Source: Acanthamoeba lenticulata (Eukaryota > Discosea > Longamoebia > Acanthamoebidae). From it: a stretch of DNA of 64,000 bases. The stretch covers positions 1 through 64,000 of the forward strand of contig NAVB01000134.1 in the NCBI GenBank assembly GCA_002179805.1, written 5' to 3'. Below, piece after piece: positions 1 through 10,911 of this stretch (the stretch's first letter is position 1; each line of letters begins with the position of its first letter). The notes beneath the pieces are model-generated. The model was not told the DNA's origin and did no database searches. It saw only the letters and a program-made list of their open reading frames with translations. Position numbers and translations under genes: made by a program.

Positions 1-3000
1 GGCAGCGATGGCCTGGGCAGAGCACAAGGCGCTCGAGGCAGCAACAAGGTCAGCCTCGATGGCGGCGAAGTTGACACCGGTGAGACCCTCGATGTCACCC
101 TCGATGACCTGGCCGTTGCGGAAGGAGACGCCAGAGACAATGGTCTCGTTGAGCGTGACCAGGTTGCCGCACTGGATCTCGCCACCAAAGTCGACCTCGG
201 TGCCACCGACAATGAGGGTAGCATCATCAGCGGCATCGGCGGTGCAGGAGATGCGAGTGCCGATGGCGAAGTTGCGGGTGAAGACGTTGCCGTCGACGGC
301 AGCCTTGCCCCAGATGTCGCCGTTGACCATGTTGAGCGTGAAGTCGAGCTCCGAGTTGCCGGAGAGGAACACGTTGTAGGCAGCCGCGCCGCCGAAGAAC
401 GAGGGCGGGCACGAGGGCGCAGCCGAGGGCTGGGTCGAGGGCTGCGGCGTGGAGACGATGGTCGACGGGGCCGGCGAGCTCGAAGGCGACGCCGAGGCCG
501 AGGGCGAGGCGGAAGCGGACGGCGAGGGCGAGCTGGAAGGAGAAGCCGAAGCCGAGGGCGAAGGCGAGAGGGACGGCGAGGCCGAGGCCGACGGCGAGGC
601 GGAAGCCGAGGCCGAGGGAGAAGCAGACGCCGAGGCAGAGGGCGAGGCCGAAGCCGAAGGGGAGGCAGAAGCCGAGGCCGAAGCCGAGGGCGAGGGCGAC
701 GAGGAAGCGGAAGGCGAGGCCGAGGCCGACGGGGAGGCGGAAGCCGAGGGCGACGCAGAGGGCGAAGCCGAGGGCGACGGCGTGGCAATGACGCAGTCGG
801 ACACGTGGACCTCACCGCCACCGGTGCCGCTGAGGGTCTGCGCGACGACGTTGCCCACGATCTGGCCGTTCTCCACGATCAGCGACGAGTTCACCGCCAG
901 CACGTTGCCAGTCAGGCCGAAACCGCGGACGGTCACTTGCTGGGCCGAGCACACCACGTAGGTGATCAGAGCGCCCGAAACACCGCCGTTGTTGATGCCA
1001 AAGTTGGTGAAGGTGATGTTGTCATCGCCCTGGATGGCCACGATCACGCTCTCGACAGCCGACACGTTGGGGAAGTTGAAGCTCAGCGACGCCGCGTTGT
1101 TGATGTTGGCGCCGTTGACAACGAAGGCCTGCGTGGCGTTGGTGGCCGAGCCCTGGAAGCTGATCTCGCGGAAGGCCGACACAGAGGCCGCCACGGAGTC
1201 GTTGGCCGCGCACAGGGCAGAGGCCGTCGCGCTCAGCTGCTCAGCCTCGGCGGTGAAGTTGACGCCAGTCGTGTTCTGCACGTCGCCGAGCACGGGGCGA
1301 CCGTTGGCGAAGCCCGGCAGGTTGACGATGTTGGCGCTGTTCTCCGCCACGAGCGAGCCGCACTGGAGACCGCCGTTCTGGAAGTTGACAGTGGCGTCGT
1401 CACCAGCAATGATGAGGGTGGCCTCAGAGGCGTTGCAAGGCGAGATGCGCGAGCCAATGCCGAAGCTCGAAGCACGGAAGCTGCCGTTGACGGCGACGCG
1501 GCCCTCGACGTCACCGTTGGTCATGTCGAAGGTGAAGTCGGCGCCCTCGCGACCGACGAGGAACACGTTGAAGCCCGACACGCTGGCTCCGAACACGGGC
1601 ACCGGGCAGGCCGGGGCGGCAGGCGAGGCCGAGGGCGATGCCGACGGCTGCGGGGTGGACACGATGATCGTGGGCGAAGGCGAGGCCGGAGCCGAGGCCG
1701 ACGGGGAAGCGGAAGCTGAGGGCGAGGCCGAGGGCGAAGGCGAAGCCGGGACACACACGGGGATGCTGGGGCACGGCGGGGGCATGGTCGGGCACACGCA
1801 CACGGGGCACGTGAACGAAGGCGAGGGCGAAGCCGAGGCCGACGGCGCCGGGGTCGAGAGGATGGTCGACGGGGAAGGCGAGGCCGGGGCGGAAGCCGAG
1901 GCCGACGGGGAGGCCGAAGCCGAGGGAGAAGCCGAGGTCGAGGGCGAAGCCGACGAGGACGGGGAAGCCGAGGCCGACGGGGAAGCCGACGAAGAAGGCG
2001 AGGCCGAGGCAGCCGCAGACGGGGAAGCAGAGACAGCCGCCGAGGGGGAGGCCGAAGCCGAGGGCGAAGCCGATGAGGAAGGCGAGGCCGAGGCCGACGG
2101 GGAAGCCGAGGGGGAAGCCGACGACGAGGGAGAAGCCGAGGCCGACGGAGAAGCCGACGACGAAGGAGAAGCCGAGGCCGAGGCGGACGGAGAAGCCGAA
2201 GCCGAAGCCGACGGAGAGGCCGAGGCCGAAGCCGAGGCCGAAGGAGAGGCCGAGGCCGAGGGCGAAGCCGACGACGAAGGGGAAGCCGAGGCCGAGGCGG
2301 ACGGCGAGGCCGAGGGCGAAGCAGAGGCGGAGGGGGAGGCCGACGCGGAAGCAGCGGGAGAAGGCGAAGCAGCCGGGCACGTGGGGACGTGGACCTCACC
2401 GCTGCCGACACCAGTAAGGCTGAGGGCAACAACGTTGCCGAGGAGCTGAGCGTTCTGGATGGTCACAGCCGAGAAGGGCGCCAGCAGGTTGCCGTAAAGA
2501 CCGAAGTTGGTGAACGAGATGCTGGGCGCGTCGCACACGACAAACGTCACCAGGCCGGAGCTCACACCGTTGAGGAAAGTCTGGAAGCCGCCAATGCTCA
2601 GGGCCGACGAGCCCTGAACGAGAATGTTCACTTGCTGTACAGCCGAAGCCGAGGGAACGACCAGGTTGAGCGACGAGGCCTTGGCCAGGTCGGCGCCGTT
2701 GACGGTGAAGGTCAGCGAAGAAGCGCCGCTGGCGCCAGTGAGCGTGATGGCGTTGCCAGAGACAGTGGCCGCAGTGCCGCCAGCCGAGCAGAGCGAGCTG
2801 GCCTCGTTCTGGAACTGAGTCTTGGCCGCGGCAAAGTCGATGCCGGTGAGGTCCGACACGCTGCCCTGGAGCAGCTGGCCGTTGGCGAAGCCCGGCAGCG
2901 AGTTGATGGTGGCCGAGCTCTCCGTGATGAGCGAGCCGCACTGCAGGCCGCCGGAGACGGTCACAGTGGAGCTAGCCCTATGTTTCATCATGACGACAAA

Positions 3001-3348
3001 TATTAGATCAACATGTTAGCCTGAGGGCCAGGTTTTACAACATGCAACAAATGTTGGTGGAATGTACCCTCCGATGACGGCGGTGGGCGTGGAAGCGTTG
3101 CAAGAGCCGAGACGGGTGCCGATGCCAATGTTGACACCGCGGAAGTTGCCGTTGCTGGCCACGCGGCCCTCAACGTCGCCGTTGGTGAGATCGAACGTGT
3201 TGGCCGCCGAGCCGCCGCCGAGGAGGAACACGTTGTAGGACGACGAGGTGGAGCCGAACAGGGCTGGCGGGCAGGTCTGGGCCGAAGCGAAGCTGGCGGC
3301 CCAGAGACCCACGAGGACGAAGCACAAAGCGATTTGTGCCCTCTTCAT
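1..3348 (-). CDS. Secreted choice-of-anchor-A-like multidomain protein (C-terminus beyond window)
   Basis: Two exons are visible, 3348-3068 and 2977-1, joined across a 90-bp GT-AG intron with matching phase. At least 1086 codons are read and the frame leaves the window open. The start is the first ATG after a clear signal peptide (MKRAQ..., hydrophobic core, cleavage near ASA/Q). Three copies of one domain follow. Each opens with a P-x-LFG/VFG-x-x-x-x-x-NVFL segment and 'NGDVEGR' or 'NGDIWGK', contains 'GGLQCG'-like and 'TGV/IxF' motifs, and two copies end in 'GEVHV'. This resembles the bacterial choice-of-anchor A domain. The copies are separated by long Ser/Ala/Pro linkers (SASPSASPS type, about 2380-1620 and 780-420). 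One linker carries a Cys/Pro-rich insert (CPVCVCPTMPPPCP, near 1800). A cell-surface or cyst-wall role is inference. The third copy is cut by the window edge. Confidence 0.8.
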
Positions 3349-3533
3349 GGTGACGAAGGCGAAGAGTAGGAGGTGGTTGGGTTGGGAGCTCTATCTGATG
3401 GTCTCTGCAAGCGGATCACAGCCGGTGTACTAGTGTGAAACACACAGCACTGTTGGTTGGGTGCTGGTCGGCTGTTGTAGAGCTGTAGGTGCTGAGAGAG
3501 TGTAGAGTGAAGAAATAAAGGCCATACACTCGG

Positions 3534-3543
3534 CCTTTAAATA
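3534..3543 (-). promoter_or_regulatory. TATA box of the secreted repeat-protein gene
   Basis: On the minus strand the sequence reads TATTTAAAGG, about 185 bp upstream of the ATG at 3348. Transcription would begin roughly 30 bp downstream, giving a leader of about 150 nt rich in ACTC/CTCT. Position and sequence fit a Pol II core promoter. The start site itself is not visible. Confidence 0.5.
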
Positions 3544-4058
3544 CAAGGGGCTGCGGGGACCTCTACCTCATCCACCCGGCTTTTCGTGGCCGTCCACCAT
3601 GCGCCGCATGCTCCCACATGGTCGTGATTGGTGGTTGGCCAAGTCGTTTCATGGCCCGGTCCAGCTGGCCTGTGGAATTTACCACCACCCATGGTGTGAT
3701 CCCCTTCGTGCTGTCCTCGTGATTAGCCGAGCCTCCACGCCTTCCCCGACATTTCGCCCTTCTTTTTCGGCCGATCAAAGTACGAGAAAAACAATAAAAA
3801 TATGGCCTGTTCCGCGAGACGGAGACAAACGCCATTTTGAGTTTGGAGATATGTTGATTTTGAACCGATCAAACGAGATTCAACCGGTAATCAAACCGGG
3901 AGACATCGTCCGGACGTTCAGAGCGCCTGCCGTTTGACAGGTGGAAGGGGGGAGCAACAAGGTGGTATGTGGAATGACTTGAGAAAAAGGAAGAAAACCG
4001 TTTCACGAAACGTGCGACGTAAAGACAGGGGGGGGGAGGAGCGGGAGCACAACGAACA
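3544..4058. other. Intergenic region, no gene seen
   Basis: This is the divergent space between the secreted repeat protein (-) and the metallophosphoesterase (+). It contains GATTGG/CCAAT-like words near 3625 and a G-run at 4029. Short open frames here lack recognisable domains and exon-like composition, so none is called. Confidence 0.5.
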
Positions 4059-5469
4059 ATGGAAGGGGTAGGCGACAGTCAGGCGTCTGCGGCACGAGGA
4101 GGAGAGCAAAAGCCTCGCGGGGGAAAGGGAGTCAAAACTCCGTTGTGGTGCTGTCCCACCTGCAAGTGGCATCTCTACGTGCCAGCGCCCTGCCCTCTGT
4201 GCACCGGGGTAGAGTCGCTCCCCTGCGACCTGAGCGAAGACGAGAAGAGGCCGCCCTGGCGTCCTGCTCAGGCGCCAGCGCACGAGAACGCCGGCGGAGA
4301 CACGCACGAAGACGGCGACGCAGAGGACGAAGGCAGCGGGAGCTCTGATGAAGAAGCAGAAAGTGTCAACGAGGAGGAAGCAGAGAGCGAGGAAGCTGAA
4401 GAGTTGATGAAGATGATGGGTGGAGGGTGGCATCCGGCACCCGTGGCTTCTCGGCAGCAGGAAAAGAGGGAGGTCAAGGTGTGGAATGTCGGCACCTTGA
4501 ATCAGAAGAAAGGCGCTCTTCCGCCAAAGCCCGCATGCGCAACACGCTTCGTGTGCATCTCCGACACACACAACAAGCACCGTCAGCTCGAACTTCCGGC
4601 AGGCGACGTGCTCATTCACTGTATGTGTTGTTGGGAGCGCTTGTGCGCATTCATCAGCTCTCATCCTCGTCGTTAACCTTTGCCCCTTGGTTTTCGGCCG
4701 TGTGCAGCGGGAGACTTCAGCCTGAGCTGTAAAGAAAAGGAGCTCGTAGACTTTATTGAGTGGATTGATGGCCTCCCTTATGCCCACAAGATCGTAGTGG
4801 CCGGTGCTCGCTGCCCCCCTCAGGTTCCTTGCACACGCACTGTGCGCATGCCATGTTGACATGTGGTCCTCGCTTATGGGACAGGCAACCACGATGTGGC
4901 GATGCACTCAGAGTTCTACGAGCGTCACCACTGGCGCTTCCACACGGAGAAGATCAAGCAGCATCGAGAGCTCAAGCAGCGCCTTTCCAGCGTGTGCACC
5001 TATCTGGAGAGCGGGGAGTGCGAGATCAATGGCCTTCGTATTTGGGGCTCGCCCTGGTGATCACCTCTCCCTCTCCACTGCCAAAACTGCGGCTTGCTGA
5101 TCACGATTTGTTGTTTGTGGCGTCTTCAGGGTGCCCTACTACCATGACTGGGCGTTCATGTTGCCGGATGAACTGGCGTTGAAGGCCGAGTGGGCCTTGG
5201 TGCCTGCAGGCGTCGATGTGCTCATTACCCATGGCCCGCCGCATAAGGCCCGTGACCAGACCTACCACGGCGCCAATGCTGGCTGCACGCAGCTGGCCGA
5301 GGCCGTCTACTCGCGTATCAAACCAGCGGTTCACGTCTTTGGCCACATCCACAGCGGCTACGGCGTGCTCAAGCAGCGCGGGACGACCTTTATCAATACG
5401 GCGATTGTCAACACACGGTACAAGGTGGCCAACGCCCCGGTCGTGTTCGACATCGGAGAGTGGGCCTGA
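4059..5469 (+). CDS. MPPED-type calcineurin-like metallophosphoesterase
   Basis: Four exons (4059-4620, 4708-4803, 4885-5056, 5130-5469) splice to 389 aa. The first 150 residues are a family-unlike extension. It has a CPTCKWH...CPLC cysteine pair-of-pairs, possibly zinc-binding, then a run of Glu/Asp/Ser. The catalytic domain follows with the metallophosphoesterase motifs in order: ISDTHNKH (metal Asp/His), SGDFS, GNHD, THGPPHK and GHIHSGYG. The block order and spacing match the MPPED1/2 (UPF0046) group of cyclic-nucleotide phosphodiesterase-like enzymes. All metal ligands appear present. The substrate is unknown. Introns fall inside the motif region, with GNHD sitting exactly at an exon start. 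Confidence 0.85.
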
Positions 5470-5763
5470 GAGTAGCTCCGCAACAAGCAACCTTGTGCAC
5501 GGTGAACTGAGGAATGACGAGCACGCTCTTTCTGTTGTTGTGGCCGGTATCCAACCACCACAACAATTTTTGAGTTTTTGATTGTTATTCGGAGGGTCCA
5601 ACAAAAGGCACTCTCCAAACAATCGCAATCGACAAGCCGGCTCGAGCCCATTTTCTCCCTTTCAGGCGCATTCTTCTTCCTCTGCCACCCCCTCCAACAA
5701 GATCTCAAATCTTCCCGTCTCTCTGCCCTCTCAGGCGAGCCAAGTCAGAGCAAACGAGACGAG

Positions 5764-8700
5764 ATGCAAAGCACGGGAGGGAAGGACGGGTTGGTGGTCG
5801 TCACCAATCCGCTGCTCGCCGCACGGCTACGTGGAGCCGTTCCGGCAGAGCCCTCCCCGCTGGCAACCAGCGGAGGCGACGCCCAACCCCCCCTCCTCTC
5901 GACCTCGCCCGGGACGCGCGGCTCGCAGCGCTCGCCTAGTCCCCCCGCAGGCCTGCGCCGGAAGCGCAAGGACCACAAGGAGAAGGAGAAGGGGCGCAGT
6001 TGGGATGCCGACGACCTCACGCACGAGCTCCAGCCTCGCCGCACGAGCCACAGCATCGGCGGCCACAACGACACCGTTCACCACCCGCGGCCAGGTGGTG
6101 GCGGCGAAGCTCCTGCCGGCTATGAGTGGGCGGCCGTGGGCGGGTCCAAGCGCAGCAACAGCGTGGCCACGACGACAGCGGGCCCGTGGCCCGAGGCGAG
6201 CAGCAAGGAGCAGCGCGACTCGCCTGCCGCCGAGGCGCGCGACCGGGCGGCCAGCTTCCTCAAGCGGCTCTCCTCCTTGGAAAAGCGCAAGTCGCACGAC
6301 TTGGACCCTCGCTCCATTAACAACAACAACAAATCTTCTACGTCGTCCTCTTCCTCAGGCACCTCGCCATCACCCTCGCCACGCCAGGTACTCTCCACTA
6401 CAAATTATTTCACCTCCCTCGCCCGTGTAGTCTCTAGCCTCATGTTCTTTATGTTGTCGGGTCCAGTCGGTCGTGACGCTCGCGATAGCTCGGAAGAAGA
6501 ACGCGATGGAGGGCGCTGCCGCCACGGCCCTGCACGACTCGTCAGAAGGAGGGGTAGTTGGAGGAGGAGGAGAAGGTGACGACAACACAACCCCTCGTAA
6601 GCGCGCTTTTTCAACGGCCGCTTGCTCGGCCTCGTCGTTGGTGGGCGGCTTGGGCTCGCCCAAAGGCCGGCCCCAGGGCCGCATGGTCTCGAGTGCCAGC
6701 GGCGACATCAGTGGCATGAACAACTCGGCCGCCGCGGGATCTGGTGACATGACGGCGGTGCCCTTCCTCAACCTGCGAAAGATGGCCACGCGGGACGACT
6801 CGCGCTATCACACACTCCACGGCGGCGAGCTCTTTACCCCGGTCGACGCCAGCCCCGAAGAAAAACTACATCGCGTATCGGCCTCCCCCCTCCTCTGCTT
6901 GTCTTTCGTCTTCGTTCTTTTGCTCAACTACTCCATCGTTTGGTGAGCAGTTGCTGGTTTCGCCGGGCCTGGAGGTTGTGAACTCGATGGAAGATATTCT
7001 GCCATCCGCCCTCCGACCCGAGCTCGCCGCCGCGTTGGTCTCGGTCTTTGAGGGCTGCGGGCGCGACCAAAACTTGCTCATGTGGGCCATCCAGAAGGAG
7101 ATCGACATGTGCTCCCGGCGTACGCGTCGCACTTCTATCGCTGTTGTTGGTGCCAGAGGCTTTTGTACTGACTTTCCTGACATCCGCCAGTCCAAGCCGG
7201 CAACTGCTGGTTGGAGCTGCGGACGGGGATGGCCACGCATGTCCTCACCTCGTGGTTCTTGCTGCACTCGCAGAGCTTCCTCAGCTTATGCATCCGCCCG
7301 ATCATCCTCAAGCTGACCACGGGTGCGCTCACGGATCGAGCACGCCCCTCGAACGTCTCACTCGCTCAAAGGCTCACGCTCTGGGTGGTGTTGTGCCGCC
7401 AAACGACACAGAGGAACGGCTGGAGGCGGTCGCGCTGCCGGCGAGCGACTTCATGCGACAGGAGCTCATCTGCGAGTGCTTGCAGGAGACCCTCGAGGGC
7501 CTCGCAGCCTCGGCCGCCGTCCTCCCTCAGTACTCACCACCGCCAGGACTCCCTTTTCTTGTTTGCTGCTGATCGCTGCCGTTGTTGTTGTGGTGTTGTG
7601 TGGCGCCAGCGAGGTGAGGTTCGTGCTGATTCTGGCCCAGGCTGAGATGACGAAGCTCCACCCGGAGCTGGGCCCACTCATCGTTGCGCGCCTGTTCTTC
7701 TCTTGCTTCTTCTTGCCGGCCCTTTCCACATGCGAGTCCAGCATTCCCAACTTTAACGCCGGTTCGGCCTCCCCAGCTGTAATTCATTTAATTATTTGCG
7801 TTTACGTTTATCTTTTCTTTCATTTATTAACACCAATCACACAAAAAGACGGGTATTCGTTGGACTTTATCGGCCGACACTTCTTGCGGGTCATCGCGCG
7901 GGTAAGTTCGTGCCGGCGCTGCAGCATGAGACGCAACACCGTTGGACTCATTGTATTTTTATTTTTATTGTTTTTTTATTGTTATTTTTATTTCTTATTT
8001 CTTGCAGGGATTGTCGTGCCTGGCCGCGAGGTTCACCATCACGGAGGAGGATGACCCGCTGGCCTTCCTAAACCACGCGTCCGAGAGCAGCGACGCTTTG
8101 GTCCTTCTGCGCGAGCGGATCGGCACGTTCGTGGCGGGCCTCTCGACCCGCTCATCGGGCGACAGCAAGAAGATGCAGAAGGCGTACGTCTCGCGTGCTG
8201 CCTCGGCCTAGCGAGCCTCGCCCTCCTCGATGTTGACACGACGCGTGGCGCCAATGGTCGTGTGCGCAGGACGTCGACGGCGTACTTGGACACGATGCTG
8301 ACCGACGGTGGAAGCAATGCCGGCGGCATGGGCGCGCTGTTCAAGCGCGGCAACGAGTGGAACGACGACCGCCTGTTCTTCTTTGTCTTTGGAGCCTTGC
8401 GCGAGCGGATGATCGAGGCGCTGACCAAGAACAACAAGGCACTCTTCGCGGCCAAGCTCTACAACCTCCTGGACAAGAGCTTCAAGGGCCAGGAGACCGT
8501 GCTGGCGCTCAAGCAGCGGCAGCACGTCATCAACGAGTATGTAACGCAAAAGTACGGCAAGAAGGTGCCGCTCGTCCACTGGCGCCAGCGCAGCCGCAAG
8601 CGAGTCGACGGAAGCACCAGCGGAGGCCGCCGCTTGGCCATCCGCGAGGTGCTCCTCGACCGCCGCAACAACAGCGGCGGCGCTGATCTGCCGCCCAACT

Positions 8701-9252
8701 CGCCCCACTTCTACTCCCACCGGCGGCGCGGGGACGCCGAGCGGCCGTCCAAGTCCCTCCTCAAGCTCATGATCTGCGATCAGCGCCAGAAGAACCAGGA
8801 GATCGAGGACGAGCTGCGCCTCATCAAGCTCAAGCTCCAGCAGGAGATCAAGGCCAAGCGGTACGTTTCTCCTCTGCCTCCTCGCGTCGCTCCTGAGCAA
8901 CCTAACAAGGGCATTGATCAATGACGACGACAACAGGGAGCTGCAGTTGCAGCTGCTGCGGCGGGATAACGACAACAACGAGATGAAGAAGACGGCTGAG
9001 CAGACGCTGCAGGAGTGGACCGAGGTGCAGGCGCTGTGGGAGCTCATGGGCAAGCAAATGACCGGCCTCGAGCAGGCCCTGTTCCCCCTTGACGACGACC
9101 TCCAGCGAATAGGCGCCTCTGGCAGCGGTGAAGGCGGACTTGCCGTCTACCATCGGAACAACAGCAGCGAACAGCTCCAGCAGTCCAGGAAGAAGAAGCT
9201 CCTGCCCTTTAGCGGATTCAAGCGCCAGTCCGCGTCGGTCTTCTCCTCGTGA
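5764..9252 (+). CDS. RasGAP-domain protein with coiled-coil C-terminus
   Basis: Ten exons (5764-6387, 6467-6874, 6951-7119, 7191-7322, 7412-7529, 7610-7761, 7849-7901, 8008-8183, 8270-8860, 8937-9252) give 912 aa. Residues 1-340 are Ser/Pro/Arg-rich and probably disordered. A RasGAP-like domain follows at about 345-610. It includes EDILPSAL, a finger-loop segment LELRTGMAT whose Arg aligns with the catalytic arginine, IRPIILKL, 'PHEVRFVL', and FFSCFFLPAL in place of the usual FLRFFCPAL. The C-terminal 300 residues include a basic stretch and a coiled coil (EIEDELRLIKLKLQQE onward). Ras-family GTP hydrolysis would be the expected function, but the second conserved Arg (FLR motif) is Cys here. 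The ATG at 5764 was chosen because upstream in-frame codons look like UTR. Confidence 0.75.
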
Positions 9253-9287
9253 TGACCGTTACGGACTTATGGCGGGAGTTCGGCGGA

Positions 9288-9293
9288 AATAAA
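9288..9293 (+). terminator. Poly(A) signal AATAAA after RasGAP gene
   Basis: A canonical AATAAA lies 36 bp after the RasGAP stop codon and 145 bp before the next ATG. This is consistent with a very short 3' UTR. Confidence 0.5.
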
Positions 9294-9437
9294 ACATTTC
9301 TCTAACTTTTCCTTGCGAGAAAGTCCAGGGCCACTTCGCAACGGCAGCTGAACAGCTTGTTGTTTGACATCTTGACGCCACACAAGCCTTTTTTCTTTCC
9401 AGAAGCCGAGCATTTGAGCCTCTCCTTCGCGTGCACA

Positions 9438-10600
9438 ATGTCTTTCTGGATTTTTGGCAAACAGAAGAGCCCCAAGGGTACTTCCGCCCTGCCTTCTTGT
9501 CGATCTTGTGGCTTGCCCCAACCTTCCAATGGATCTTCACGGTTACGATGCATCGCCCTAATGTGGTCATGTGGCACAGAGGTCTTGAGGGAGAATCAGA
9601 GGGCGCTGCGCAGGGCCATGCGTGAGCTAGAACGAGAACGAACCAACCTGCAGCGCCAAGAAAAGAATCTCACAATCGAGATCAAGCAGATGGCCAAGAA
9701 GGGGCAAATGGTAAGTGCACCAACTCCTTTTTTCATTGAGATGAGGTGTGCTAAGGTCTCGTCGTATCTGCAGTCAGCAGCCAAAATCATGGCGCGAGAT
9801 CTGGTGCGCACGCGTTCTCAGATCACCAAATTCTACCAGCTCAAGTCACATCTTCAAGCCGTGAGCTTGCGTATGCAGGTCTGCTCCATCTTTAAGTCTT
9901 GTGCGCCTTTCGCTGGCCTTTGATAAACGGTGACACTGACGCCCTTCTCTGTGGCTGGCACAATGCAGACACTGCAATCGCAGCAAGCGATGTCAGACGC
10001 CATGAAGGGTGCCACCAAGGCGATGATGGTGATGAACCGGCGCATGAACATCCCCGCCATGCAGAAGATCCTCCAAAACTTTGAGATGCAGTCAGAAATG
10101 ATGGACATGAAGGAGGAGATGATGGCCGACGCCATGGACGACATCTTTGACGAGGACCAGGAAGAGGAGGAAACCGACGAGATCATCAACCAGGTGCTCG
10201 ACGAGATCGGCATCAACCTGTCGTCTGAGGTACAGCTTACGTCGCCTTTTTCTTCCCTACGTCATGAGTTTATGCGTGCTGACCTCATCGCCTCCTCCTC
10301 CTCTTCTTCCTCCTTTTTCTTCTTCTTCTTCTTCTTCATCTTCAGCTGGTCGACGCCCCGACGGGCATGAGCGCAGCGGCTGTTAAGCAAAAGACCGCGA
10401 CGGCGCTCCCCGAGGGCGCCGCCCCCAGCGCCGGTGGTGCCGGCGGCCGACGGCCCGGACCGGGCGGTGGTGGCAACGGTGGCGGTGGCGGCGTCGGAGC
10501 AAGCGCGGCGGCCGGCCCGGGCGATGCGGGCGGTGCCACACCGGCCAGCGACGAGGACGACGACCTGATGGCGCGCTTCGAGGCCCTCAAGCGCAACTAA
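9438..10600 (+). CDS. CHMP2: ESCRT-III subunit CHMP2/Vps2
   Basis: Five exons (9438-9477, 9580-9710, 9774-9878, 9969-10229, 10346-10600) give 263 aa. The start MSFWIFGKQKSPKE is the short basic N-terminus expected of Vps2/CHMP2. It is followed by the long basic helical hairpin (RRAMRELERERTNLQ, KQMAKKGQM, ARDLVRTRSQITKFY) and the acidic C-terminal helices (EMMADAMDDIFDEDQ, IINQVLDEIGINLSSE). The last residues, DDDLMARFEALKRN, form a MIM1 motif for binding the MIT domain of Vps4. ESCRT-III polymers drive membrane scission at endosomes and in cytokinesis. The protein is longer than the usual roughly 220 aa because a Gly/Ala-rich tether of about 60 residues lies between the core and the MIM1 motif. 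Confidence 0.93.
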
Positions 10601-10911
10601 CTTAGACGACGTCTGACGGAACGATTGTTGTGCGTCTCTACGATCTCTATCTGCTTGCCGCGTCGGTTGTACTGGTGTGGCATAGCTTAGTGTGGGCACA
10701 GCACCGCGACTAGCGCATCCCATCCGTTGTAGATAGCTTCCCTCTCTTCTGCACTCTCCGCAACTTCTGTTTTCTTTTTAATAGCAATTTAAGTTTCGTA
10801 AATGCTTTCGAATTCGTTTGGTTAAAATGCCTCGAAAAGTAGCCGACCAGCCTGGTGGCTTGTGCGCCGGCGCGGAGAAGGAGTCCTGCTCAAAGCTGCC
10901 GCTACCGAAGG

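Noticed and set aside
805..1719. 304-codon plus-strand open frame rich in His, Arg and Val
   Set aside because: It lies antisense to the secreted repeat protein, has no domain, and is explained by the GC codon bias of the real strand.
1521..2432. 303-codon minus-strand frame of Pro/Arg/Leu repeats
   Set aside because: It is a shifted frame of the Ser-Ala-Pro linker DNA of the true gene, not a separate protein.
7681..7740. Pyrimidine-rich stretch ending in AGTCCAG that looks like an intron end
   Set aside because: Removing it breaks the frame. The stretch encodes the FF-x-x-FF-x-PAL motif expected in RasGAP domains.
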